Positions 1 to 5,370 of a stretch of 5,370 bases of DNA are shown piece by piece. Every line of letters begins with the position of its first letter. Positions within the stretch are counted from its first letter, which is position 1. Below the pieces are notes generated by a model, which was not told the DNA's origin, ran no database searches, and worked only from the letters and a program-made list of their open reading frames with translations. The DNA comes from Verrucomicrobiota bacterium (GTDB lineage: Bacteria; Verrucomicrobiota; Verrucomicrobiia; Chthoniobacterales; JAFAMB01): the NCBI GenBank assembly GCA_019241095.1, contig JAFAXJ010000618.1, forward strand, positions 1 to 5,370, given 5' to 3'. The translations under genes were made by a program, and so were the position numbers.

Positions 1-1
1 A

Positions 2-310
2 GTCAGAAGTATGGGCAAGGGTGAGACAGCAGATAAAATCAAAGCTGACCGAGAAAAACAGACCGGTTTCAACACGGGTGAACTCGAGAAAGACATCAAA
101 GACCAGCTAAGCCGGGTCGTGTTCCTGAAAGAGGGCGGGCGGGCTAAAATGGTTCCAGTCGAGACTGGCATTGCCGACAATAATTACATTCAGATTCGAT
201 CGGGCATTCGCGCAGGGGATGAGGTGATCTCTGGTTCCTACACAGCTCTCAGTAAGGATCTGAAAGACAATTCAAAAGTGACGGTTGAGAAACCAAAAGG
301 CTCAACGTAG
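2..310 (+). CDS. Periplasmic adaptor (membrane fusion protein, MacA/HlyD-like), C-terminal part
   Basis: This is the last 102 codons of a gene that enters from the left edge; the frame is open from base 2 and ends at TAG 308-310. The first visible third is a charged linker rich in Lys, Glu and Asp. From about visible residue 38 comes a beta-rich segment ([20 protein letters not shown], then [14 protein letters not shown]) that matches the membrane-proximal domain at the C-terminus of RND/MacA-type adaptors, where a 'VxVxTGI...IxSGLxxGDxV' pattern is usual. Family members are normally about 350-450 residues, with a membrane anchor, a coiled-coil hairpin and a lipoyl-like barrel upstream; those parts lie outside the window. 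The ATG at base 11 is internal and not the true start. The MacB-type ATPase begins 7 bases downstream, so the protein most likely bridges that exporter to an outer-membrane channel. The family assignment is good; the substrate is unknown. Confidence 0.85.
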   Translation, partial: VRSMGKGETADKIKADREKQTGFNTGELEKDIKDQLSRVVFLKEGGRAKMVPVETGIADNNYIQIRSGIRAGDEVISGSYTALSKDLKDNSKVTVEKPKGST

Positions 311-317
311 GGCATCT

Positions 318-1058
318 ATGCAGGAAAGCGGAATAATCATTCCGGTTCGCCTTACTCGTTCAAAGGGTGAAAGCGTTATCCGAATCCATGGAATCACGAA
401 AGAATACTTCATGGGACACGCTGTAATCCAAGCCTTACGCAAGGTCGACTTGCTAATTCGCCGAAACGAATACCTGGCTATCATGGGCCCTTCGGGTAGC
501 GGGAAATCTACGTTAATGAATATGCTTGGCTGTTTGGACACGCCCACAACCGGGACTTACGAGTTCAATGGCAAGGATGTTGCGTCAATGGAGGACGACG
601 AACTCGCTGCGATCCGTAACAAGGAGATAGGATTCGTATTTCAGACCTTCAATTTGCTTCCTCGTTCCACCAGTTTGCAGAACGTAGAACTACCTCTTAT
701 CTATGCGGGCCTCAGCCGGAATGAACGTTTGATACGAGCCGAGCAAGCTCTTGCCTCCGTTGGCCTGGCGGAACGCATGTATCATAAGCCAAACGAGTTG
801 TCAGGCGGACAGCGCCAGCGGGTAGCGATCGCTCGTGCTCTGGTGAACAATCCATCCATTATTTTAGCTGACGAGCCTACTGGAAATCTCGATTCCAAAA
901 CCGGGCAGGAGATCATGAATCTGTTCGAGAGCCTTTACGCTACCGGCAATACGATCGTGGTAGTGACGCACGAAGAAATTATCGCGCGACACGCCAGGCG
1001 GGTGGTACGCCTTAGAGATGGCCTGATTGAGAGTGACCGGGAAAACATTGAGGACTGA
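318..1058 (+). CDS. MacB-type ABC transporter, ATP-binding subunit
   Basis: This 246-residue nucleotide-binding subunit of a MacB/LolD-type exporter hydrolyses ATP at the cytoplasmic face. All key motifs are intact: Walker [10 protein letters not shown] (57-65), Q-loop Gln109 in VFQTFNLLP, signature [15 protein letters not shown] (161-175), Walker B IILADE (181-186) with D-loop NLD (190-192), and H-loop His218 in VVVTHE. The GxVFQxFNLLP and ADEPTGNLD wording is typical of the MacB/LolD group. ATG 318 is chosen because it is the only ATG between the upstream stop and the conserved domain, and it has a weak AGGG five bases before it. A TTG at 285 would overlap the adaptor gene. The choice leaves about 19 extra residues before the usual '[10 protein letters not shown]' opening. 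An AAAGGGTGA sequence at 362-370 resembles a ribosome site but is followed only by GTT/ATC. The gene is followed after one base by the first permease. Confidence 0.95.
   Translation: MQESGIIIPVRLTRSKGESVIRIHGITKEYFMGHAVIQALRKVDLLIRRNEYLAIMGPSGSGKSTLMNMLGCLDTPTTGTYEFNGKDVASMEDDELAAIRNKEIGFVFQTFNLLPRSTSLQNVELPLIYAGLSRNERLIRAEQALASVGLAERMYHKPNELSGGQRQRVAIARALVNNPSIILADEPTGNLDSKTGQEIMNLFESLYATGNTIVVVTHEEIIARHARRVVRLRDGLIESDRENIED
1050..1054 (+). promoter_or_regulatory. Ribosome binding site inside the ATPase gene end, favouring a TTG start
   Basis: GAGGA lies within the last codons of the ATPase gene and sits five bases before TTG 1060. It is the best Shine-Dalgarno match near the first permease start. 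It supports TTG 1060 over the in-frame alternatives TTG 1027, GTG 1033 and TTG 1048, and implies that permease translation is coupled to termination of the ATPase at TGA 1056-1058. Confidence 0.45.
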
Positions 1059-1059
1059 G

Positions 1060-2316
1060 TTGTTCAGACTTATCCAGTTTGAAATTTTTGAAAGTTTCCG
1101 GATAGCTGCGCAACAATTAGCCGCTAATCGCACCAGATCGGGCCTGACCGCGCTGGGCGTTATCATTGGTATTATTGCAGTAACGCTGATGGGAACTGCC
1201 ATTAAAGGCATCGACATCGGTTTTGACAACAGCATGGCCGGGTTTGGTGATGATGTTCTTTACGTCGAGCAATATCCTTGGAACACCGGCGCCGACTATT
1301 GGCAATTTCGCAACCGGCCTGACATAAAGCTCAATGCAGCCGATCGACTTAATCAAATAATAGGGAGCAATCCCAAATCGTTCCTTGCCGTTGCGATTAA
1401 CGCTCCGGCTTGCATCCAAACGGTCCTGTACGGCAAGCGGCAAATATCAAACGTTTACACGACGGGGACGACAGACCAGTTCTCGTATGTTTCTTCGACT
1501 GAGTGCGAGAAAGGCCGGTTTCTGAACGAAGCGGAAAGCAAAAGCGGCCGGAATGTCTGCGTCATCGGACGAGATGTAGCAAGCGGGCTTTTCGCAAACA
1601 CTGCACCACTAAACAAAGTCGTGAGGATTCGAGGTCAGGAGTATCGGGTGATCGGGGTCTTTGCTAAACAAGGTTCTTTTCTGGGCATCTTCAGCTGGGA
1701 TTCTCAGGTTGTAATACCGCTTGTTTCATACATCAAATACTTCAAGGCCAACCAGGAGAATGCCTCCATCCGGGTCAAGGTTAAAGACAAGAACCGAATG
1801 CCAGACGCGATTGAGGAACTCAGGGGATCTTTTCGCCGAATTCGCGGGTTGCTCCCAGAACAGGCGGATGACTTCGCAATCAACGAGCAAAAATCACTTC
1901 GTTCATCGATTGAGCCAATCAAAACCGGCTTAGCGATTGCGGGGCTATTCATCACCGGATTAGCACTTTTCGTCGGTGCGATCGGCATCATGAATATTAC
2001 GTTTGTGAGCGTAAAAGAGCGCACGCGCGAGATAGGGACCCGAAAAGCTTTAGGCGCTCGCCGTCGCACCATATTGTTACAATTCTTGATTGAAGCGATC
2101 TCGATCTGTTTAGTCGGTGGAGCGTTGGGTCTCATACTTTCGTACGCTTTATTCCTGCTGCTAACTCGGGTATTTCATGATTTTCCAATTCAGTTTTCTC
2201 CTCTCCTGGTTGTGCTTGCTCTCCTAGTCTCCGTTGTAACCGGAATCCTTTCCGGTTTCGCTCCGGCTTGGCAAGCGTCGCGGTTAAACCCCGTTGAAGC
2301 CCTTAGGTACGAGTGA
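1060..2316 (+). CDS. MacB-like ABC transporter permease (first copy)
   Basis: This is a 418-residue inner-membrane permease with MacB architecture. A short cytoplasmic N-terminus leads into TM1 (about 28-48, after LAANRTRSGLTALGVIIG). A large periplasmic domain (about 50-290) follows, then three membrane helices (about 290-312, 341-370, 381-403). After the second helix is the cytoplasmic coupling motif KERTREIGTRKALGA (319-333), the FtsX/MacB-domain element that contacts the ATPase. The end, RLNPVEALRYE, is the standard MacB finish. Length is typical for permeases without a fused ATPase domain. Cys118, Cys149 and Cys167 lie in the periplasmic domain. The TTG start is chosen for its spacing to GAGGA and because 'FRLIQFEIFESFRIA' fits the family's usual opening; earlier starts would overlap the ATPase gene. 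No frame damage is seen. It probably pairs with the next gene's product on the shared ATPase. Confidence 0.92.
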   Translation: MFRLIQFEIFESFRIAAQQLAANRTRSGLTALGVIIGIIAVTLMGTAIKGIDIGFDNSMAGFGDDVLYVEQYPWNTGADYWQFRNRPDIKLNAADRLNQIIGSNPKSFLAVAINAPACIQTVLYGKRQISNVYTTGTTDQFSYVSSTECEKGRFLNEAESKSGRNVCVIGRDVASGLFANTAPLNKVVRIRGQEYRVIGVFAKQGSFLGIFSWDSQVVIPLVSYIKYFKANQENASIRVKVKDKNRMPDAIEELRGSFRRIRGLLPEQADDFAINEQKSLRSSIEPIKTGLAIAGLFITGLALFVGAIGIMNITFVSVKERTREIGTRKALGARRRTILLQFLIEAISICLVGGALGLILSYALFLLLTRVFHDFPIQFSPLLVVLALLVSVVTGILSGFAPAWQASRLNPVEALRYE

Positions 2317-2326
2317 CCGGCGAAGT

Positions 2327-3556
2327 ATGATGATCTTGGAAATTGTCGACATGGCATGGAGGTCTTTAGGTGCAAACAGGTTGCGCTCAGCTCTGACCAC
2401 TTCCGGAATTACCATCGGCATTTTTTCGGTGATTAGCGTAATGACGGCGATTTCGGCCCTGCAAAGCTCAATCGAAACAGGATTGACTTTTCTGGGGTCA
2501 AATACGTTCCAATTCTCAAAGTATCCGACCATCATCAATGTCGAAGGTGACGAGCGATATCGGAACCGGCGAAATATCGACTATCAAACTTATCTGAATT
2601 TTGCCCTGCTCATTTCAGATAAAGTCGATGTGCTTTGTCCCAAGCTTTGGGACGGTGGGATTCAAGGCGTGTACAAGAATAGAAAAACGAATGCTAACAT
2701 CGAGCTCTGCGGGACCAATCAAGGGTTCATCTTAGCGAACAAGTTTACGATCCGGGCAGGCAGAAATCTCTCGAGCGAAGATGTTGAGTTCTCGCGTAGC
2801 GTTTGTGTTATAGGGCAGCAGATTGTTAAACGCCTTTTTCCACAGGAAGATCCTCTTGGGACGCAGATCAGGCTTAATGGCAAATTGTACGAGGTGATAG
2901 GCACGTTTGCTGAAAAGGGCGGGGGCTTTGGCGGAAGCGAGGACAATCTTGTCATAATCCCGATCACCAAGTTTTTTGAGAATTACGGTACCAAAGAGCG
3001 CTCTTTGAATGTGGCTGTTGAAGCAGAGAGTCAACGGCAATATCAGCGTACCTTGGGCTTAGCGATCGGCGCGTTCAGAACAGCTCGTCATTTGCGTCCA
3101 GAAGATTCAAACGACTTTGAAATCTACGGCAACGATTCGTTGGCTGGTGCCTTTCGCAGTATTGCAGGAACGGTACGAATAGGAGCATTCGTGATTAGCA
3201 CGATCGCGCTGCTTGCGGCCGGCATCGGTATTATGAACATCATGCTGGTAAGCGTTACGGAGCGAACCAAAGAAATCGGTGTGAGAAAGTCGCTTGGAGC
3301 GCGGCGCCAGGATATCCGGACTCAATTTTTGCTGGAAGCGTTGTTCCTTTCGCTGTTAGGCGCTTTTGCAGGAATCATTTTCGGCATTCTGGCGGGAGAT
3401 GGCCTCGCGAGCTGGCTTCAGGCAAAGACAGTGTTTCCTTGGGGTTGGGCGATAGCTGGGGTATTGGCCTGCTCTGCCGTGGGAATCGGATTCGGACTTT
3501 ACCCTGCAAATCGAGCGGCATCACTCGACCCCATTGAGGCGCTCAGGCATGAATGA
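2327..3556 (+). CDS. MacB-like ABC transporter permease (second, divergent copy)
   Basis: This 409-residue MacB-type permease is paralogous to the preceding gene but far from identical. It has TM1 at about 22-42 after SLGANRLRSALTTSGITIG, a periplasmic domain at about 45-280, then helices at about 285-308, 334-357 and 374-392. The coupling motif TERTKEIGVRKSLGA is at 311-325 and the end is SLDPIEALRHE. Both paralogues share a CVIG element (here Cys160) followed by LF...PL...IR..G..Y.VIG, and a RNR-x-x-I element after TM1, so they belong to one subfamily. ATG 2327 (doubled as ATGATG) is 10 bases after the first permease stop, with only a weak GAAG before it. The alternative TTG 2294 would overlap that gene. 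Having two different permeases with one ATPase suggests a heterodimeric membrane core. It is the last gene of the operon on this strand; no clear hairpin plus T-tract terminator follows. Confidence 0.92.
   Translation: MMILEIVDMAWRSLGANRLRSALTTSGITIGIFSVISVMTAISALQSSIETGLTFLGSNTFQFSKYPTIINVEGDERYRNRRNIDYQTYLNFALLISDKVDVLCPKLWDGGIQGVYKNRKTNANIELCGTNQGFILANKFTIRAGRNLSSEDVEFSRSVCVIGQQIVKRLFPQEDPLGTQIRLNGKLYEVIGTFAEKGGGFGGSEDNLVIIPITKFFENYGTKERSLNVAVEAESQRQYQRTLGLAIGAFRTARHLRPEDSNDFEIYGNDSLAGAFRSIAGTVRIGAFVISTIALLAAGIGIMNIMLVSVTERTKEIGVRKSLGARRQDIRTQFLLEALFLSLLGAFAGIIFGILAGDGLASWLQAKTVFPWGWAIAGVLACSAVGIGFGLYPANRAASLDPIEALRHE
2992..3007. repeat. 16-base perfect palindrome inside the second permease
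   Basis: CAAAGAGCGCTCTTTG is fully self-complementary with no spacer. It lies in the part encoding Thr-Lys-Glu-Arg-Ser-Leu of the periplasmic domain. It may simply reflect codon choice; no function is claimed. Confidence 0.5.
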
Positions 3557-3599
3557 GGCAGCAGCTAAGAGCTTGCAGCTTTGTCTAGAGGGTGAAGCT

Positions 3600-3616
3600 C
3601 GGAGAGCAACGCTCCG
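3600..3616. repeat. Short inverted repeat downstream of the export operon
   Basis: CGGAG at 3600-3604 pairs with CTCCG at 3612-3616 around a 7-base loop, about 45 bases after the second permease stop. No T-tract follows, so it is a poor candidate for an intrinsic terminator. Its centre, GAGAGCAACGCTC, closely resembles the inverted repeat at 4861-4875. Confidence 0.3.
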
Positions 3617-3654
3617 TTCGCGCTAGTCTCCTACCGAAAATCAGGGGTCTTTCG

Positions 3655-3999
3655 GAGTTAAACAATTTCTTTCCGATCCTATTCATATGACCGCAACGCG
3701 GAAGAGCATGGAAACTTGGCAGAGAGATGATCTGGCCGGGTGCTGCAAAGGCGCGCACGTGAAACCTTCGACGCCAGGGCAAGCTTAATCGTACCCTCAC
3801 GAAAGGCATTCGCGGCGAGAACACTCGACGATCCGCCTTATGAGTTGCCGCCGCCCAAACTAGATCATCTGCTTCGAATGACTGATCACACCGGAATTTT
3901 GCAGCATGCTAGTTCTACCGTGCCGTGCCGAATTACGCGGCGGGCTACTGCACAGACGATAACGCGCGTGCTTTCATTCTGACTTTATTATTGGATTAG
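3655..3999 (+). pseudogene. Degraded glycosyltransferase fragment (GT-B C-terminus plus start of the helical second domain)
   Basis: No intact frame exists here, but conserved peptides follow one another in the right order across changing frames. They are ELNNF (3655-3669), LSDPIHMTATRK (3669-3704), RAWKLGREMIWPGAAK (3703-3750), ETFDARAS through FAARTLDDPPYELPPPK and LDHLLRMTDHTGILQHA to STVP (about 3761-3925), then PNYAAGYCTDDNARAFILT (3928-3984), ending LLLD and TAG 3997-3999. From my knowledge of the family, this order matches two-domain glycosyltransferases of about 750-800 residues, in which a GT4-like domain is followed by an alpha-helical domain opening with LDHLLRLTDDTGIxQHA and GYCTDDNARAL. 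Only about 115 codons survive. Frame changes near 3669, 3702 and 3755 look like single-base indels, and one near 3925 is a 5-base duplication. A possible extension upstream to about 3620 (LVSYRKSGVF, another frame) is weak. Beyond 3999 no family similarity was recognised. The relic is surely non-functional; the family call is fairly firm. Confidence 0.75.
3918..3930 (+). repeat. 5-base tandem duplication that breaks the glycosyltransferase relic
   Basis: CCGTGCCGTGCCG contains 2.6 copies of CCGTG (equivalently TGCCG twice at 3921-3930). Removing one unit joins ...STVP to NYAAGYCTDDNARA in a single frame, restoring the expected family sequence. This looks like a slippage duplication inside the pseudogene. 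Confidence 0.7.
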
Positions 4000-4082
4000 A
4001 CGACGGGACTTCCAGCGCTCATGAAGTTTGAACGCAAGGAGGGGCGCGAAAGCTAGAATAGCTCCGATTGTCTTTTCCTCCG

Positions 4083-4832
4083 TTAGCCTGACCATCCTCC
4101 ATCGATAATGTGCACCTGACCGGTTGTGAAACGGGATTCGTCTGATGCAAGGTAAACCGCTAAGGCAGCGACTTCTTCCGGAGTGCCCAGACGGTGCATC
4201 GGTTGTCGTGCACGAAATGCTTCCCACACCTCGGAAACTGCTGTCCCGGTTTGCAAGGCCTGAGCAGAAACGCGTTCCACAAGGGAAGGGGACTCGATCG
4301 TTCCTGGACAGATTGCGTTGCAACGAATGCCCTGAGAAACAAAGTCAGCCGCAACGGATTTGGTGACTCCAAGGACGGCAGCTTTGCTTGCAGTGTAAAC
4401 AAAACGATTGGGCACACCTTTTACGCTACTCGCAACTGAAGACATATTGATGATCGACCCTTGAGTGGTCCGGAGCATTCCGGGTAGCAAAGCTTTGATC
4501 ATCCGGAACATTGCCCTCGCGTTCAGCGTAAAGGCGGAGTCCCAGTCTTCCTCAGAACAGTCCAAAATTGTTCCCGAATGTACGTAGCCGGCGCAGTTGA
4601 ACAGCACGTGGATTTGGCTGAGTTGTTCCGCAAATGTCTGAATTGCGGCCGGATCGGTTACATCCAATTGCTGGACGCGACACACCCCGCTTAGATCCCG
4701 GAGTTTTTTTAAATTGATGTCGGTAGCGATCACATCAGCGCCTTCCGAACAAAATGCTTCAGCAGTGGCTCGACCAATCCCTTGAGCTGCCGCCGTAACG
4801 ACTGCGATCTTTCCCGTTAAGCGCGTACTCAT
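4083..4832 (-). CDS. Short-chain dehydrogenase/reductase, DHRS6/BDH2-like
   Basis: This 249-residue classical SDR (Rossmann fold, cytosolic, probably tetrameric) resembles human DHRS6/BDH2 almost end to end. It has the unusual cofactor loop TAAAQGIG (13-20, Ala14 where most SDRs have Gly), also seen in DHRS6, and Asp38 in ATDIN, predicting NAD(H) rather than NADP(H). It also has DV at 57-58, NCAG 79-82, Asn104, catalytic Ser132, Tyr146 and Lys150, PG at 176-177, and the ending IIDGGWS. Arg143, Arg187 and Arg209 line up with the three arginines I recall as binding the substrate carboxylate in DHRS6; a four-residue insertion precedes the last. Candidate reactions are oxidation of 3-hydroxybutyrate or, as in bacterial relatives, of 2-keto-3-deoxy-L-fuconate. 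The sequence does not decide. ATG 4832 (MSTRLTGK) or the adjacent ATG 4835 is the likely start, with no good ribosome site before either. It is convergent with the export operon and has no visible operon partner. Confidence 0.93.
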   Translation of the reverse strand: MSTRLTGKIAVVTAAAQGIGRATAEAFCSEGADVIATDINLKKLRDLSGVCRVQQLDVTDPAAIQTFAEQLSQIHVLFNCAGYVHSGTILDCSEEDWDSAFTLNARAMFRMIKALLPGMLRTTQGSIINMSSVASSVKGVPNRFVYTASKAAVLGVTKSVAADFVSQGIRCNAICPGTIESPSLVERVSAQALQTGTAVSEVWEAFRARQPMHRLGTPEEVAALAVYLASDESRFTTGQVHIIDGGWSG

Positions 4833-4860
4833 CATCAAAGCATACGAGGATGGCCGGCTA

Positions 4861-4875
4861 GAGAGCAAGGCTCTC
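4861..4875. repeat. Perfect inverted repeat upstream of the dehydrogenase
   Basis: GAGAGC and GCTCTC flank a 3-base centre AAG, 26-29 bases upstream of the dehydrogenase start. It could be an operator half-site pair or a small hairpin in the mRNA leader. Related sequences occur at 3602-3614 and 5203-5216. The function is not known. Confidence 0.4.
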
Positions 4876-5065
4876 CCGCGGCAAGCCCATGAAGAATATC
4901 AGGGTCCTTCAAAGTGTGCTTACGCGCAAGTTCGAGGCAACCGGGTCTGCGGCGGTCACCGGCCGTATTAACCTGGAGCCCGTGATAACCAGGAAAGAAT
5001 TTCAGCGCCAATTCGATCCGCGAACGAATCCAGCGTTTGTTATGCCGGGTTGCGCGTTTATGTCA

Positions 5066-5081
5066 GGCGCTTTACAGCGCC
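5066..5081. repeat. Six-base-pair stem-loop in the non-coding right part
   Basis: GGCGCT at 5066-5071 and AGCGCC at 5076-5081 form a perfect GC-rich stem with a TTAC loop. No run of T follows on either strand, so it is at best a weak terminator or an unassigned hairpin. Confidence 0.35.
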
Positions 5082-5202
5082 CATTCTATTAACATAAGAA
5101 ACCAGAAAGTTCAGCAAGAAAAAGAGAGCGCTGTCCTCCTTATTACCTGCTTCTTCGAGTGCGCCCAACAGACCCCTGATGTTAGTCAGTTGCCTGGCGC
5201 GT

Positions 5203-5216
5203 CAGAGCTTGCTCTC
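5203..5216. repeat. Third copy of the GAGAGCAA-like inverted repeat
   Basis: AGAGC and GCTCT (5204-5215) flank TT. Read on the - strand, GAGAGCAAGCTCTG differs from the 4861-4875 repeat by one missing base and one terminal substitution. No gene is close enough to assign a role. Confidence 0.35.
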
Positions 5217-5370
5217 TTTAGTAAGCTCCCCAAATTGCGGCGCAATTTTACTACGGTAAGAAACTCTGGCTGCTTGGACGCGCTTGGTGGCATTCTTGAG
5301 CGTGATTGGGGCTCGGCAGTTATAACCGACGCACCATTGGTGCTTATGCCCGATAGTTAGCTTGGTTCTG

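Larger units (their letters stand above)
4836..5370. other. Stretch of about 535 bases without a supportable gene
   Basis: I translated this by eye on both strands. The + strand frames at 4889-5092 and 5037-5360 have no recognisable domain and no ribosome site. On the - strand, one stop-free stretch runs 5201-5058 (47 codons, with a hydrophobic patch LFFLLNFLV). A second runs 5062-4835 (75 codons) in another frame, ending in TGA that overlaps ATG 4835 of the dehydrogenase. Neither matches a family I know, and the second has no ATG/GTG start, only a TTG at 5011. The region also holds three short inverted repeats, listed separately. No convincing -35/-10 pair for the dehydrogenase was found. 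It may be upstream regulatory sequence, decayed coding sequence, or both. Confidence 0.5.

Noticed and set aside
3557..3620. Terminator for the export operon
   Set aside because: The short inverted repeats (AGCT repeats around 3563-3580 and CGGAG/CTCCG) lack a T-run, so no rho-independent terminator can be supported.
3740..3982. 80-residue + strand open frame starting at GTG 3740
   Set aside because: Its middle matches the glycosyltransferase family, but its start is arbitrary. Its last 20 residues are out of frame with the conserved GYCTDDNARA. It is a piece of the pseudogene, not a gene.
3988..4323. 111-residue - strand open frame
   Set aside because: It overlaps most of the C-terminal half of the dehydrogenase in another frame and shows no domain. 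It is a shadow frame.
4836..4960. Sigma-70-like promoter for the dehydrogenase
   Set aside because: TTGAAG and TGATAT-like hexamers occur on the - strand but not with a 16-18 base spacing, so no -35/-10 pair is convincing.
5066..5081. Intrinsic terminator
   Set aside because: The stem is perfect but only six pairs long, and neither strand has a following T-tract.
4889..5092. 67-residue + strand open frame beginning MKNIRVLQ
   Set aside because: It has an ATG but no ribosome site, no recognisable domain and no operon context. The length is within chance expectation.
5037..5360. 107-residue + strand open frame
   Set aside because: The composition is unlike a folded protein family I know, there is no ribosome site, and the start codon is embedded in the preceding frame. 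I could not support it.
5058..5370. Possible remnant of a four-helix-bundle (S23-like) protein on the - strand, from bits such as ANYRA, YNCRAP and ELTKES
   Set aside because: The fragments are short and sit in different frames with wrong spacing, and the strongest part (GALEEAGNKEDSALFFLLNFLV) does not fit that family's end. It is probably over-reading.

Overview
The window reads as a piece of chromosome from a Gram-negative bacterium of moderate GC content (roughly half, by eye). A periplasmic adaptor followed by a MacB-type ABC exporter implies an inner membrane, periplasm and outer membrane. One ATPase followed by two different MacB-like permeases is an arrangement I associate with Acidobacteriota, Verrucomicrobiota and Bacteroidota. 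The coding style fits a soil acidobacterial or verrucomicrobial genome, but no marker gene is present and this assignment is a weak inference.

Positions 1-3556 (+ strand) hold a tight four-gene export operon: the C-terminal end of a MacA/HlyD-like membrane fusion protein (cut by the window edge), a MacB-type ATP-binding subunit, and two paralogous but clearly different MacB/FtsX-type permeases. The gaps are 7, 1 and 10 bases, so co-transcription and probably translational coupling are expected. The likely machine is a tripartite efflux pump: the ATPase drives a permease pair (probably a heterodimer) whose periplasmic domains contact the adaptor, which leads to an outer-membrane TolC-like channel not seen here. 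The substrate cannot be read from the sequence.

Positions 3557-4082 contain no intact gene. They do hold a decayed + strand relic of a glycosyltransferase of the two-domain kind (GT-B fold followed by an alpha-helical domain with the LDHLLRMTDxTGIxQHA and GYCTDDNARA signatures). The relic can be followed through five consecutive reading-frame segments. Its last frame change is explained exactly by a 5-base tandem duplication. It is truncated at both ends.

Positions 4083-4832 (- strand) encode an intact short-chain dehydrogenase/reductase that closely resembles the DHRS6/BDH2 group (3-hydroxybutyrate dehydrogenase type 2; the bacterial relatives include 2-keto-3-deoxy-L-fuconate dehydrogenase). 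It is convergent with the export operon and has no partner gene in view.

Positions 4836-5370 contain no gene that I can support. They hold several short inverted repeats and two short unrecognised - strand open stretches. I found no RNA gene, CRISPR array, insertion sequence or convincing intrinsic terminator. Nothing in the window clearly amounts to a new biological system; the most informative items are the multi-frame pseudogene and a short GAGAGCAA-centred motif that recurs in the non-coding stretches.
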